A stretch of DNA of 64,000 nt. Origin: Alteromonas pelagimontana (lineage in GTDB: Bacteria; Pseudomonadota; Gammaproteobacteria; Enterobacterales; Alteromonadaceae). Location of the stretch: contig NZ_CP052766.1 in the NCBI RefSeq assembly GCF_002499975.2, positions 2,790,001 through 2,854,000 of the forward strand, read 5' to 3'. The notes below the pieces were generated by a model that had not been told where the DNA came from, did no database searches, and was given only the letters and a program-made list of their open reading frames with translations. Each line of letters opens with the position of its first letter. The stretch's first letter is position 1. A program made the translations under genes and the position numbers. Shown piece by piece: positions 1 through 8,007 of this stretch.

Positions 1-233
1 GGAAATGGCTGGATAAATTCGCACAATATGCATCGGCGTTTGATGAAGTAGTGGAATTTTATCGTATGTCAGGGGAGTACGATTATTTGCTAAAAGTGCT
101 GGTAACTGACATGGCTAGCTTTGACTACTTTTACAAGCGGTTTGTTAATGGCATTGATGTAAAGGATGTCACCTCAAGCTTTGCAATGGAGCAAATTAAA
201 TATGCCACCGCGTTACCGTTAAATCATCTGTAA
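1..233 (+). CDS. Lrp/AsnC-family regulator, C-terminal fragment
   Basis: The gene is open from the window edge (reading frame from base 3) to a TAA at 231-233, so only the last 76 or so residues are visible. They read as the ligand-sensing RAM domain of the Lrp/AsnC family: a helix (KWLDKFAQYASAF), then 'VVEFYRMSGEYDYLLKVLVTD' split over two strands, and the family's 'YxYxLxVxxxDMxxFxxFY' pattern. The 'GEYDYLLKV' stretch is the region that lines the amino-acid effector pocket in this family. The helix-turn-helix part lies outside the window. Lrp-type proteins bind DNA as octamers or dimers and respond to amino acids. Its neighbour gcdH is a lysine/tryptophan catabolic gene, so local control of that pathway is possible but is only inference. 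Confidence 0.75.
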   Translation, partial: KWLDKFAQYASAFDEVVEFYRMSGEYDYLLKVLVTDMASFDYFYKRFVNGIDVKDVTSSFAMEQIKYATALPLNHL

Positions 234-369
234 AAACGGTAGTATCTTTATATTAACCCTACTTCTGCACACAAATAGTCATATGATTTTTGCCTTTAAT
301 AAGTACGGTGGCGAGACGGCAAGCTTATGATAGGCTCGGAAGTAGAACGCCAACATTGAGGAAATACCT

Positions 370-1554
370 GTGACTGCACGTGCTGCCAATAACTGGGACG
401 ACATTTTGTTGCTGAATGACCAATTGTCTGAAGACGAGCGCATGGTTCGTGATGCTGCTTATGAGTTTTGTCAGGAAGCGCTGATGCCGAACATTCTGAA
501 CGCTAATCGGAAGGAATATTTTGATCCATCAATAATGTGTCAGTTCGGCGAAATGGGGTTATTAGGCGCTACCATTGAGGGTTATGGATGTGCCGGAGTC
601 AACTATGTTACCTATGGCCTGGTTGCCCGAGAGGTGGAGCGGGTGGACAGTGGTTACAGAAGCGCAATGAGCGTGCAGTCGTCTTTGGTTATGCATCCGA
701 TAAATACCTTTGGTACACCAGAACAGAAAGAAAAGTATCTGCCGCGCCTGGCGAGCGGAGAGTGGATAGGATGCTTCGGCTTAACTGAGCCTGACGCCGG
801 GTCTGATCCCGCAGGAATGAAAACCCGAGCTGAAAAAGTAGCAGACGGATATCGGCTAACTGGTAGCAAAATGTGGATCACCAATTCACCCATTGCTGAT
901 GTATTTGTGGTTTGGGCAAAAAACATGGCAGAAGACGGTGAGATATGTGGCTTTGTGCTAGAAAAAGGTATGGCTGGGTTAAGCGCACCGCCTATTGATG
1001 GGAAACTTTCTTTGAAGGCATCGATAACCGGCGAAATCGTCATGGATGGTGTGATAGTGCCTGAAACTAATATGTTTCCACAAATTCGAGGATTAAAGGG
1101 ACCATTTAGCTGTTTGAATATGGCTCGCTACGGTATCTCATGGGGCGCTATGGGGGCCGCTGAATTTTGCTGGCATGCGGCTCGGCAATACGGATTAGAT
1201 CGGAAGCAGTTTGGCCGGCCTCTGGCGCAAACCCAGTTATTTCAGACCAAACTTGCCAATATGCAAACGGAAATTGCATTAGGCTTACAGGGTTCCCTAA
1301 GGGTGGGTAGGCTTATTGACGCTGGCAAATTAGATCCCATGATGATTTCGCTGGTAAAGCGTAACAACTGTGGAAAAGCACTGGATATTGCCCGCATGTC
1401 CAGAGATATGCATGGCGGTAACGGTATCTCAGACGAGTTTCACATAATGCGGCATATGATTAACCTGGAAACGGTGAATACCTACGAAGGAACGTATGAT
1501 GTGCATGGGTTAATTTTGGGGAGAGCGCAAACCGGGCTGCAGGCATTCTTTTGA
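370..1554 (+). CDS. gcdH: glutaryl-CoA dehydrogenase (acyl-CoA dehydrogenase family)
   Basis: This FAD enzyme oxidises and decarboxylates glutaryl-CoA to crotonyl-CoA in lysine/tryptophan breakdown and passes electrons to ETF. The 394 residues cover the whole acyl-CoA dehydrogenase fold: an N-terminal helical domain, the beta domain with '[20 protein letters not shown]' and 'WITNS' (FAD and substrate contacts), and the C-terminal helical domain with '[19 protein letters not shown]'. The catalytic base is the Glu in 'NTYEGTYD' at about residue 373, the glutaryl-CoA dehydrogenase position. The '[13 protein letters not shown]' stretch is also typical of this subfamily rather than of short-chain dehydrogenases. 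The start is GTG at 370; no upstream ATG fits. It is monocistronic and ends at a terminator shared with cydB. Confidence 0.92.
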   Translation: MTARAANNWDDILLLNDQLSEDERMVRDAAYEFCQEALMPNILNANRKEYFDPSIMCQFGEMGLLGATIEGYGCAGVNYVTYGLVAREVERVDSGYRSAMSVQSSLVMHPINTFGTPEQKEKYLPRLASGEWIGCFGLTEPDAGSDPAGMKTRAEKVADGYRLTGSKMWITNSPIADVFVVWAKNMAEDGEICGFVLEKGMAGLSAPPIDGKLSLKASITGEIVMDGVIVPETNMFPQIRGLKGPFSCLNMARYGISWGAMGAAEFCWHAARQYGLDRKQFGRPLAQTQLFQTKLANMQTEIALGLQGSLRVGRLIDAGKLDPMMISLVKRNNCGKALDIARMSRDMHGGNGISDEFHIMRHMINLETVNTYEGTYDVHGLILGRAQTGLQAFF

Positions 1555-1565
1555 TGAAGCAGAAG

Positions 1566-1591
1566 AAAGGGCCTGTGCAGGCCCTTTGTCT
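1566..1591. terminator. bidirectional terminator between gcdH and cydB
   Basis: A 9-bp perfect stem (AAAGGGCCT / AGGCCCTTT) closes a GTGC loop, with further pairing of the flanking GAAG and CTTC. The A-run on the left and T-run on the right make it usable by both converging transcripts. It lies 11 bp after the gcdH stop and just after the cydB stop. Confidence 0.85.
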
Positions 1592-1594
1592 TCA

Positions 1595-2605
1595 TTAGTA
1601 ATAGCTAAGCTTTTCAGACTTCCCGGCAAAGATGCGGTACACCATAAAGGTGTAGGCGAGGATCAACGGCACCACTACTGCCGTGCCTACCAGTAAGAAA
1701 CGTAGCGAATTCCCGTCGCTAAGTGCCGCCATTATGGTTAACTTTCCTGGAATAACGAAGGGATAGTAGCTGATGCCCAACGCGCTAAAGCTCAGCACGA
1801 AGACCATTATTGCGATGGTAAAAGGTAGCCATTCCCATTTTCCGCCGGCCTCCGGCAAACGTTTTAGGGCTATGCCGCATAATATAAGTAGTGTAAAACT
1901 TGCGATGGGAATTGCCATCAGGAAATATCCCCACGGCTGGCTTAGCCATAACGCCCGAACCGTATCGTGCAACGTCAGATTAGCAATGCTTACCGCAATA
2001 ATACCCACCGCTAGTGCGATGAGACCGCGGCGCGCCCAGTAAAACGCCTTTTCCTGCAGTTGATTTTCTGCTTTAAGAATTAGCCAGCAGGATCCGATAA
2101 ATACGTACGCTGCGGTTACTCCTAGCGCTGCAAGAAGCGCAAAACATTGAGCCCACAAATCAGTTCGCAGCCCGGTAACGTAAATGCCAAGCATGTAACC
2201 TTGGGCCAGGCACGTAAGCAAAGAGCCATACTTGAACGATAAGTCCCATCGGCGTTTTTTCACCTGCGCTACTTTGGCTCTGAAATCAAAAGAGACGCCG
2301 CGTAAAATAAGGCCGAGCAACATAAAGGTGGCAGGTATATATAACGTCTGTAAAACCTGACTGTGCGCTTGAGGAAATGCAAAAAGTAATAACCCAACAG
2401 CCAACACCAACCAAGTTTCATTGGCGTCCCAATAAGGGCCAATTGAAGCTATCATGTCGTCACGAAATTTTTCCTCTCTGGGCGGAAGCAACACACCTAC
2501 ACCGAGATCGTACCCATCAAGAATGGCATAAAGTAAGACCGCTAAACCGAGTAAACCGATATAGATATCACCGAGCGTTTGGGCAGATAAACTTTCAAAG
2601 GGCAT
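1595..2605 (-). CDS. cydB: cytochrome bd-type (cyanide-insensitive) quinol oxidase subunit II
   Basis: This is the second membrane subunit of the bd-type quinol:O2 oxidoreductase, which stabilises the haem-bearing subunit I. The protein of 336 residues has about eight hydrophobic segments and the family N-terminus 'LLYAILDGYDLGVGVLLP', followed by 'IGPYWDANETWLVLAVGLLLFAFPQAHSQVLQTLYIPATFMLLGLILRGVSFDFR' (read in parts), all highly conserved in CydB/CioB. Its start overlaps the cydA stop by one base (TGATG), a sign of translational coupling. The short length and partner type place it with CioB-like subunits. No CydX-sized ORF with a recognisable sequence follows. Confidence 0.93.
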   Translation of the reverse strand: MPFESLSAQTLGDIYIGLLGLAVLLYAILDGYDLGVGVLLPPREEKFRDDMIASIGPYWDANETWLVLAVGLLLFAFPQAHSQVLQTLYIPATFMLLGLILRGVSFDFRAKVAQVKKRRWDLSFKYGSLLTCLAQGYMLGIYVTGLRTDLWAQCFALLAALGVTAAYVFIGSCWLILKAENQLQEKAFYWARRGLIALAVGIIAVSIANLTLHDTVRALWLSQPWGYFLMAIPIASFTLLILCGIALKRLPEAGGKWEWLPFTIAIMVFVLSFSALGISYYPFVIPGKLTIMAALSDGNSLRFLLVGTAVVVPLILAYTFMVYRIFAGKSEKLSYY

Positions 2606-3972
2606 CAGTTACTCCTTATATTGGCGCGGGACATTTTACTGGCTTTAGCCATTTCACGCTCTTCAGTAGTAATTTCTTCAATTTCGATAGACCGGCGACA
2701 CATTAAGGTTAGCGTTCTCATGTAAGCGACTAACAGCACTGCATACAGTAGTGCATATAGGGTGAAAGAAAGAACCACATTACCAGCGGGAAGACCGGTT
2801 ACTGCGTCCTCTGTTCGCAGAACGCCGGTGACAATGTAAGGCTGGCGACCTATTTCAGTAACATACCATCCAGCCAGTGTGGCAACCCAGCCGCTAAAAC
2901 TCATTCCCATGAAAACCTTAAGTAGCCACGGCGGTAGCTTGCCGTAACGCATCAGGAAATACGCACCTTGCCATGCGGTAAACAACATGAGCAAGCCAAC
3001 ACTAACCATTACCCTGAAGCTGTAGAACACAGGCGCCACTGGCGGATGTTCCTCAAATTCATTCAGACCCTTTATCTCGCCCTCTGCGCTGTGCGTCAGA
3101 ATGAGGCTGGCAGCAAGAGGAATAGATATTTCGTAGCGATTCTCGCGATCATTCTCATTAGGATAAGCAAAGAACAACAAGGGTACACGGTTGCTGGTTT
3201 CCCAGAGTCCTTCCATTGCTGCTATCTTCTGCGGTTGATGCTCCAACGTGTTAAGCCCGTGCATATCTCCGGCTAAAATTTGTAGCGGAATAAGCACTGC
3301 TGCAGTGTAAGTGGCAGTCTTAAGAGCAATTTTGGGTGCCATTTTTGAATCACCCTTGTAAATTCGATAAGCAGACAAGCCCGCTATCAGGAAGCTCGCG
3401 GTTAGCCCTGAAGCCAAAAGCATGTGCGTAAATCGATAGGGAAAGGAGGGACTGAAAATAATTTCAAACCAATTCCTGGCGTATACAATGCCATCAACAA
3501 CCTCATGCCCCTGAGGGGTTTGCATCCAGCTGTCGAGCGCCAGTATCCAGAAAGCAGAGACAGTGGTGCCAATTGCCACTATAAGCGTTGCCGTAGTGTG
3601 CAGCCAGTTAGGTACTTTACGGATCCCAAACAGCATAATGCCTAAGAAGGTGGCCTCAAGGAAAAACGCGGTTAATACTTCATACCCCAGCAGCGGACCG
3701 GCCACATTTCCCGCTTTCTCCATAAAGCCCGGCCAGTTGGTACCAAACTGGAAAGACATGGTGACGCCGCTCACCACGCCAAGAGCAAAGGACAGGGCAT
3801 AGACCCGAACCCAGAAGCGGTAAATTCGCATCCATACGGGATGTTTGCTGATGTTAGAACGGAGTTTGAAATAAAATAAAAACCAGCCCAGCGCAATGGT
3901 GATGGTAGGAAAAAGAATGTGAAAGCTCATGTTCAGTGCGAACTGAAACCGAGAGAGTATAAGCGCGTCCAA
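2605..3972 (-). CDS. cydA: cytochrome bd-type (cyanide-insensitive) quinol oxidase subunit I
   Basis: This is the haem-carrying, quinol-oxidising subunit of a bd-type terminal oxidase in the inner membrane. The 455 residues start 'MDALILSRFQFALNMSFHILFP', with His18 matching the high-spin haem ligand. 'FTHMLLASGLTASF' supplies the next haem His. 'WMQTPQGHEV' and 'GWYVTEIGRQPYIVTGVLRTEDAV' are diagnostic, the GRQP motif closing the quinol site. The loop after 'HGLNTLEHQPQKIAAMEG' is short, which is the CIO (CioA) arrangement and not the long Q-loop of E. coli CydA. It lies 9 bp after the GbsR gene and is coupled to cydB, so all three probably share one transcript. Confidence 0.93.
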   Translation of the reverse strand: MDALILSRFQFALNMSFHILFPTITIALGWFLFYFKLRSNISKHPVWMRIYRFWVRVYALSFALGVVSGVTMSFQFGTNWPGFMEKAGNVAGPLLGYEVLTAFFLEATFLGIMLFGIRKVPNWLHTTATLIVAIGTTVSAFWILALDSWMQTPQGHEVVDGIVYARNWFEIIFSPSFPYRFTHMLLASGLTASFLIAGLSAYRIYKGDSKMAPKIALKTATYTAAVLIPLQILAGDMHGLNTLEHQPQKIAAMEGLWETSNRVPLLFFAYPNENDRENRYEISIPLAASLILTHSAEGEIKGLNEFEEHPPVAPVFYSFRVMVSVGLLMLFTAWQGAYFLMRYGKLPPWLLKVFMGMSFSGWVATLAGWYVTEIGRQPYIVTGVLRTEDAVTGLPAGNVVLSFTLYALLYAVLLVAYMRTLTLMCRRSIEIEEITTEEREMAKASKMSRANIRSN

Positions 3973-3981
3973 AACAGCTCC

Positions 3982-4539
3982 TTAGTTAACGGTGCCTTTG
4001 CCGGGCAAAAGTTTATCTTTTAAATCCAGTATTCGGCCTACGCCAGAACCTAACTTCATTAGCGTGTTCAGCTTATCCGGCCCTAAATGCTGCAACTCAG
4101 CAGACCACGCCGTCACAGATTCAAGTAAATCATGAATTTCGTTCAGTTTTTCCTGGGCATTAACTTCAACATCGTTGGCCGGTTTATCCAGTAGTAAATC
4201 CCGTAATAAGCTTAACGTGGGATCAATTTCGCGCTTACGGCGTTCTTCAAAAACGCGGTTAGCCAAAACCCAGATCGTACCTGCGGGAACAAAAAACTCT
4301 TTACGCTCCCCCGGAATCAAATGCTGTTTGATGAGTTGCCACGACTGCAACTCTTTCAGCCCCATGCTTGTGTTGCCTCGGGAAATGCTAAGTGCATCCG
4401 CTATTTCTTGCGCTGCAAGAGGTTTATCGCTTAAAACAATCAGCGCTAGAATTTGTCCTACCGTGCGATTAAAGCCCCATCGGCTGCCCATTTCGCCGAA
4501 ATGCATGACAGCAGAAGTAATTAGGGGAGTCATTTTCAT
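3982..4539 (-). CDS. GbsR/MarR-family transcriptional regulator of the bd oxidase operon
   Basis: This winged-helix regulator of about 185 residues resembles GbsR. The DNA-binding part is clear: 'GFNRTVGQILALIVLSDKPLAAQEIADALSISRGNTSMGLKEL' (read in parts), in which 'AQEIADALSISRGNTS' is the helix-turn-helix. The C-terminal half is helical and probably makes the dimer and sensor. I chose ATG 4539 (MKMTPLIT); an upstream TTG is possible and no strong Shine-Dalgarno is seen. It is the first gene of the oxidase operon, 9 bp ahead of cydA. A perfect inverted repeat lies immediately upstream, so autoregulation is likely. The signal it senses cannot be read from sequence. Confidence 0.85.
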   Translation of the reverse strand: MKMTPLITSAVMHFGEMGSRWGFNRTVGQILALIVLSDKPLAAQEIADALSISRGNTSMGLKELQSWQLIKQHLIPGERKEFFVPAGTIWVLANRVFEERRKREIDPTLSLLRDLLLDKPANDVEVNAQEKLNEIHDLLESVTAWSAELQHLGPDKLNTLMKLGSGVGRILDLKDKLLPGKGTVN

Positions 4540-4549
4540 AATCAATAAT

Positions 4550-4577
4550 TAAACTTTCAGAAATTACTGAAAGTTTA
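4550..4577. promoter_or_regulatory. perfect 11-bp inverted repeat, likely operator of the oxidase operon
   Basis: TAAACTTTCAG and CTGAAAGTTTA form two perfect 11-bp arms around the 6-bp spacer AAATTA. The repeat begins 10 bp ahead of the regulator's start codon and overlaps the place where transcription should begin. That geometry fits an autorepressor site for the GbsR-like dimer. The assignment to this protein is inference. Confidence 0.72.
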
Positions 4578-4600
4578 TACCTCTCTTTGCGCTAGATCAA
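4574..4600 (-). promoter_or_regulatory. candidate promoter of the GbsR-cydAB operon
   Basis: On the minus strand TTGATC (4600-4595) and TATAAA (4579-4574) are 15 bp apart, a slightly short spacer. The -10 box runs into the operator's right arm, so a bound repressor would block polymerase. Confidence 0.45.
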
Positions 4601-4713
4601 TAAATAACCAAATAGAGAAGTCAACTTCTTGAGTTGCTACGGAAGAACGACGTTGCGGGATGACTTTTAAACTGCTTTTTTGCGGGGCTTGAGTGATATA
4701 ACTTACCGGATAC

Positions 4714-5709
4714 TTACCAACGACGTATTATCTGCGAGTATACTTCTTCATCTAAAAAGCTTGGACGCAACGCAATAGGAGCGTTTGCCAAAGCTTTCGC
4801 CGCCTCTTCCCAGGTTGAGTAGCGATTATCATCAATATAAAACGCTGATTTTTCGCCTGTGGGCACATCATCCAGTGCGAAGGCGAGCTTTAGTAATTCA
4901 GGTGCTATTCGAGCATGAGCAACCGATGCTGAAGAAATAAAGTCGCCAACTCCATCCTGATCAATGTCTTTTGAGAGCCAGCTTAAGCCTAATAATTTAT
5001 TAAAGCTACCGTCTTTTTGCATGCCTGCGATAGCGGTATTAAAGGCGTTTACCTTTGCATCTGCCTCGGCGGTTGTCTTACTCAGTGATAGATAAAAGTG
5101 GCTTTTAAACAGTGGAGTGGGGGACAAAAAGAGCAGTTCCTCGTCGTCCGCTCGCAGAAGCCTGTTAAACTCGTCAATTAACAAACCAGTAGTCATTAAA
5201 TAGGGAGCTCTATCATCAGCCAACTGTCGAAAGGCGTCAAAAGTAGAAGGATTCCGCGCCCATTTGACGTCTTTTATTAAGCGTAAAGCAGATGAATTGG
5301 CGAAGCGATTTTCTATGGCGACACGCTCATTTTGTAAATGCGGGAGCAACTGGATGTCCAAAACATGTCGTCGTTTACCCGCCACATACAAATTTACCGG
5401 CAAATAGCCTGTGGAATAAAGTCGATCATCCTTTTTATCGTCGAGCCCGATAAAACCATATTCACCATCTAATCTACCTGAACGTAAACCGCTGCCAAGA
5501 AAAGCCGGACGCAGAACCTGCAATGTCACGTCAATGTCGGCTCTTTTAAAAGCTTCCATTACAATGGCGTTTAACCGAGCTGGTTCACCTTCATCATCAA
5601 TGTAAGTAGGAAAGGGTGCAGCCCCGAAAGTGAGTTCTGCAATAGCGGGAAAGGCAACGCTTAGACAGGTAAACAGGGTTAATACTGTGCGGCTTACAAC
5701 AACTTTCAC
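4714..5709 (-). CDS. periplasmic solute-binding-like protein (SBP_bac_3 type) with an EF-hand-like loop
   Basis: The protein of 331 residues has a signal peptide ending near 'AFPAIA-EL'. Its body follows the bacterial extracellular solute-binding family 3 layout: 'LTFGAAPFPTYIDDEGEPARLNAIVMEAFKRADIDVTLQ' (read in parts), then 'GSGLRSGRLDGEYGFIG', and later 'LSLSKTTAEADAKVNAFNTAIAGMQKDGSFNKL', the usual family ending. It therefore probably sits in the periplasm and binds a small ligand. No permease or ATPase gene is nearby, so it is an orphan. About 80 residues follow the SBP fold, starting with DIDQDGVGDF at residue 248, which matches a DxDxDG calcium-loop pattern. The ligand is unknown. Confidence 0.75.
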   Translation of the reverse strand: MKVVVSRTVLTLFTCLSVAFPAIAELTFGAAPFPTYIDDEGEPARLNAIVMEAFKRADIDVTLQVLRPAFLGSGLRSGRLDGEYGFIGLDDKKDDRLYSTGYLPVNLYVAGKRRHVLDIQLLPHLQNERVAIENRFANSSALRLIKDVKWARNPSTFDAFRQLADDRAPYLMTTGLLIDEFNRLLRADDEELLFLSPTPLFKSHFYLSLSKTTAEADAKVNAFNTAIAGMQKDGSFNKLLGLSWLSKDIDQDGVGDFISSASVAHARIAPELLKLAFALDDVPTGEKSAFYIDDNRYSTWEEAAKALANAPIALRPSFLDEEVYSQIIRRW

Positions 5710-5849
5710 TCGATATCCTTTTATACAAATAGATGAATGGCGACATGTACATCATCTTTTATTCTGTGAGTGTAGCGTAAATGCAAAGCCGAGCCGAATA
5801 AAAGCAACAAATAAGCGCACCGGCTGGTGCGCCCTGGCAAGACTTGTAA

Positions 5850-7214
5850 CTAATTTCCAAAGCTACCGGCAGGGCCCGGATACTCTACCGGGCTTTCAAA
5901 CCCGTCTTTACTCACACTGGCAACACCGAAGAAATAGTTATCAATAACGATATTTTCTAAAGTTGCTTCAGTAACATTGCCGACAAAGCGGCTGTGTTCC
6001 CATTGCGGTGCATCAGTTAGTCGCCAGTAAATTTTATAACCAGCCAGTTGCGGGTTCTGCTTAGGATCTAACGCTTTCCAGCGTAACGTTGTCGAGGGTT
6101 GAACGGCACCTTCAATTTCTACTTGCGCTGGTGGACTTGGCGCCCATGCCATACTCGCCAGGCTTACAGCATTTAATGCGGTTAGCTTAGCCGCGTAATC
6201 AAAATTAACGCCTTCCAGCACATCGCCGTATTCAATTCCATTTTCGGTGCGTAAATCCTGATGCTGGCGGGTGTAGTTCTCGTTAGTTTCCATAATGCGA
6301 ATACCGGGGTATCCCAAATCATTAAAGGGCCGGTGGTGGCCGCCGCGGCCAAATCTATCGAGCCGATATACCACCATGGTATCGAGGTTTTCAATATATC
6401 GGTCTGCCAACAAATCAATATACCGCGCCAGATTACGGCTGGGTGAATCTACTTCGCCGCCTGTGAAACGGCGTGCGCGGGCTTCTTCTTCAGTTTCTGT
6501 AACGCGTGTGCCTTCAGCAAACAATCGTGCAGTACCATTATCGATAACACCATTGACGCCTTCAATGTTGCCGATCATGTCGTTATTTAATACCGCTTTG
6601 AGGCGCCAACCTTCCTCTTTTGCTTTCGCTGCCAGAATTTTACCGCCGAACAAGCCTTGCTCTTCGCCAGAAAGGGCCGCGTAAACAATACTTCCATTAA
6701 ACTTATATCTGGAAAGTACCCGAGCCGCTTCCAGTGTTCCGGCTATGCCGGATGCATTGTCATTTGCGCCGGGGGAATCCGAGGTAGCATCCATAACATC
6801 AGATACGCGGGAATCAATATCACCCGACATCAGCACATAGCGATCTGGGTCAGTTTGACCACGTTGTATAGCTATAACATTGACCACTTCCGTGGCATTG
6901 GGAATGCGTTTCTCGCCACTAATGGTATCGCCTAAAAAATAAACCTCCAGACAACCACCACAATCGCTGGAGATTTCTTCAAATTCTTTTTTAATCCAGC
7001 GGCGGGCGGCACCGATCCCTCTGGTATCTGATTTTGTTTCCGACAGAGTATGCCGTGTACCAAAATTTACCAGCGTGGTGATATCTTGTTTAATGTGCTC
7101 GGCAGATACTGCACCGGCAATATCATGAAGCTTTGCCTGGTCCTGATAATCCGGGGCAGCAAAGACAAGGGTGGGAAACAATAAGGTGGTGCTTAAACTA
7201 AGGCGTAGTAACAT
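5850..7214 (-). CDS. secreted M28-family zinc peptidase with C-terminal FN3-like domain
   Basis: This is an exported aminopeptidase-type protein of 454 residues with a signal peptide ending near 'LVFA-APD'. Four of the five M28 zinc-site motifs are canonical: 'PGANDNASG' (bridging Asp), 'LSGEEQGLFGG' (Glu-Glu), 'NNDMIGN' (Asp) and 'GGHHRPFNDLGYPG' (His). The first motif, usually GHxDS, reads GDIDS, so the His ligand is replaced by Asp. After residue 360 or so, 'PPAQVEIEGAVQPSTTLRW...LAGYKIYW' reads as a fibronectin type III-like domain. It is alone on its transcript. The role is probably extracellular peptide degradation; substrate preference is not visible. Confidence 0.87.
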   Translation of the reverse strand: MLLRLSLSTTLLFPTLVFAAPDYQDQAKLHDIAGAVSAEHIKQDITTLVNFGTRHTLSETKSDTRGIGAARRWIKKEFEEISSDCGGCLEVYFLGDTISGEKRIPNATEVVNVIAIQRGQTDPDRYVLMSGDIDSRVSDVMDATSDSPGANDNASGIAGTLEAARVLSRYKFNGSIVYAALSGEEQGLFGGKILAAKAKEEGWRLKAVLNNDMIGNIEGVNGVIDNGTARLFAEGTRVTETEEEARARRFTGGEVDSPSRNLARYIDLLADRYIENLDTMVVYRLDRFGRGGHHRPFNDLGYPGIRIMETNENYTRQHQDLRTENGIEYGDVLEGVNFDYAAKLTALNAVSLASMAWAPSPPAQVEIEGAVQPSTTLRWKALDPKQNPQLAGYKIYWRLTDAPQWEHSRFVGNVTEATLENIVIDNYFFGVASVSKDGFESPVEYPGPAGSFGN

Positions 7215-7285
7215 AGAGTTTCCTTTGTGTGTTGACCACGCCTTGTTATCAATATAATGGCGGCGCGATTCGAATAACCATAAGG

Positions 7286-7981
7286 TTAAATAAATGCGTA
7301 GGCATCACCGAAAAGATTCTCCGGTGCAATGCCGCGAGCGTTAAAATCATCCCGCGCAGCTTTTGCCATTTCAAATCGACCTGCTATATAAACCTGATTG
7401 TCAGCCAGCGTCGGATAATCTGCTAATACTGCGTGATGCACCCAGCCTGTGCGACCGGTCCAGTCGTCGTGAGCAAATTCTACAACCGGAATAAACGAAA
7501 AATTCTGGTGCCTGGCCGCTAATGCCGTTAATTCGTCGAATAAATAGAGATCGTCCTGATGTCGTCCTCCCCAGTATAACGCGACCGGGGTATGCGGGTG
7601 GTCATGCAATGCTTGTTGTAAAATAGAGTAGGTATACGAAAAGCCAGTGCCACCTGCAATCAGAATTATGGGTAAGCCATTCGATTGTAAAAAAGCTTCG
7701 CCGTGGCCGCCACTAATAGAAATTTCGCCTGTCTCCCGCATGCGCGTTAAGACTTCTGTTGCGTAGGCATTTTTTTCGTCGGCGCCGATATGCAGCTCTA
7801 TGCGCTGGTCATCAAACCCGGCATTGGCAATGGAAAACGGACGTTTGTCGTTCTCACCCATGTGTACAAGAATGTACTGGCCCGCCCGAAACGACATTGG
7901 TTCTGCAGGAATTAGCTCGACTTTATATACCACTTGGGTCAAGGGAGAAATTTCCCCCACCCGACACTGAATTTGCGACAT
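7286..7981 (-). CDS. fre: NAD(P)H-flavin reductase
   Basis: Fre passes electrons from NAD(P)H to free flavins and other acceptors. The 231 residues have the ferredoxin-reductase layout: a flavin-binding barrel with 'RPFSIAN' at about residue 46, then the nucleotide-binding half with 'ILIAGGTGFSYTYSIL' at about 105 and 'YWGGRHQDDLYL'. The C-terminal 'VYIAGRFEMAKAARDDF' is also typical. It lies 26 bp behind ubiD with a good Shine-Dalgarno (AAGAAGAG), so the two form an operon. The pairing is conserved in gammaproteobacteria; reduced flavin supply for the prenylated-FMN cofactor of UbiD is a reasonable inference. Confidence 0.93.
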   Translation of the reverse strand: MSQIQCRVGEISPLTQVVYKVELIPAEPMSFRAGQYILVHMGENDKRPFSIANAGFDDQRIELHIGADEKNAYATEVLTRMRETGEISISGGHGEAFLQSNGLPIILIAGGTGFSYTYSILQQALHDHPHTPVALYWGGRHQDDLYLFDELTALAARHQNFSFIPVVEFAHDDWTGRTGWVHHAVLADYPTLADNQVYIAGRFEMAKAARDDFNARGIAPENLFGDAYAFI

Positions 7982-8007
7982 GAATTCTCTTCTTTAAATA
8001 CTGAATG

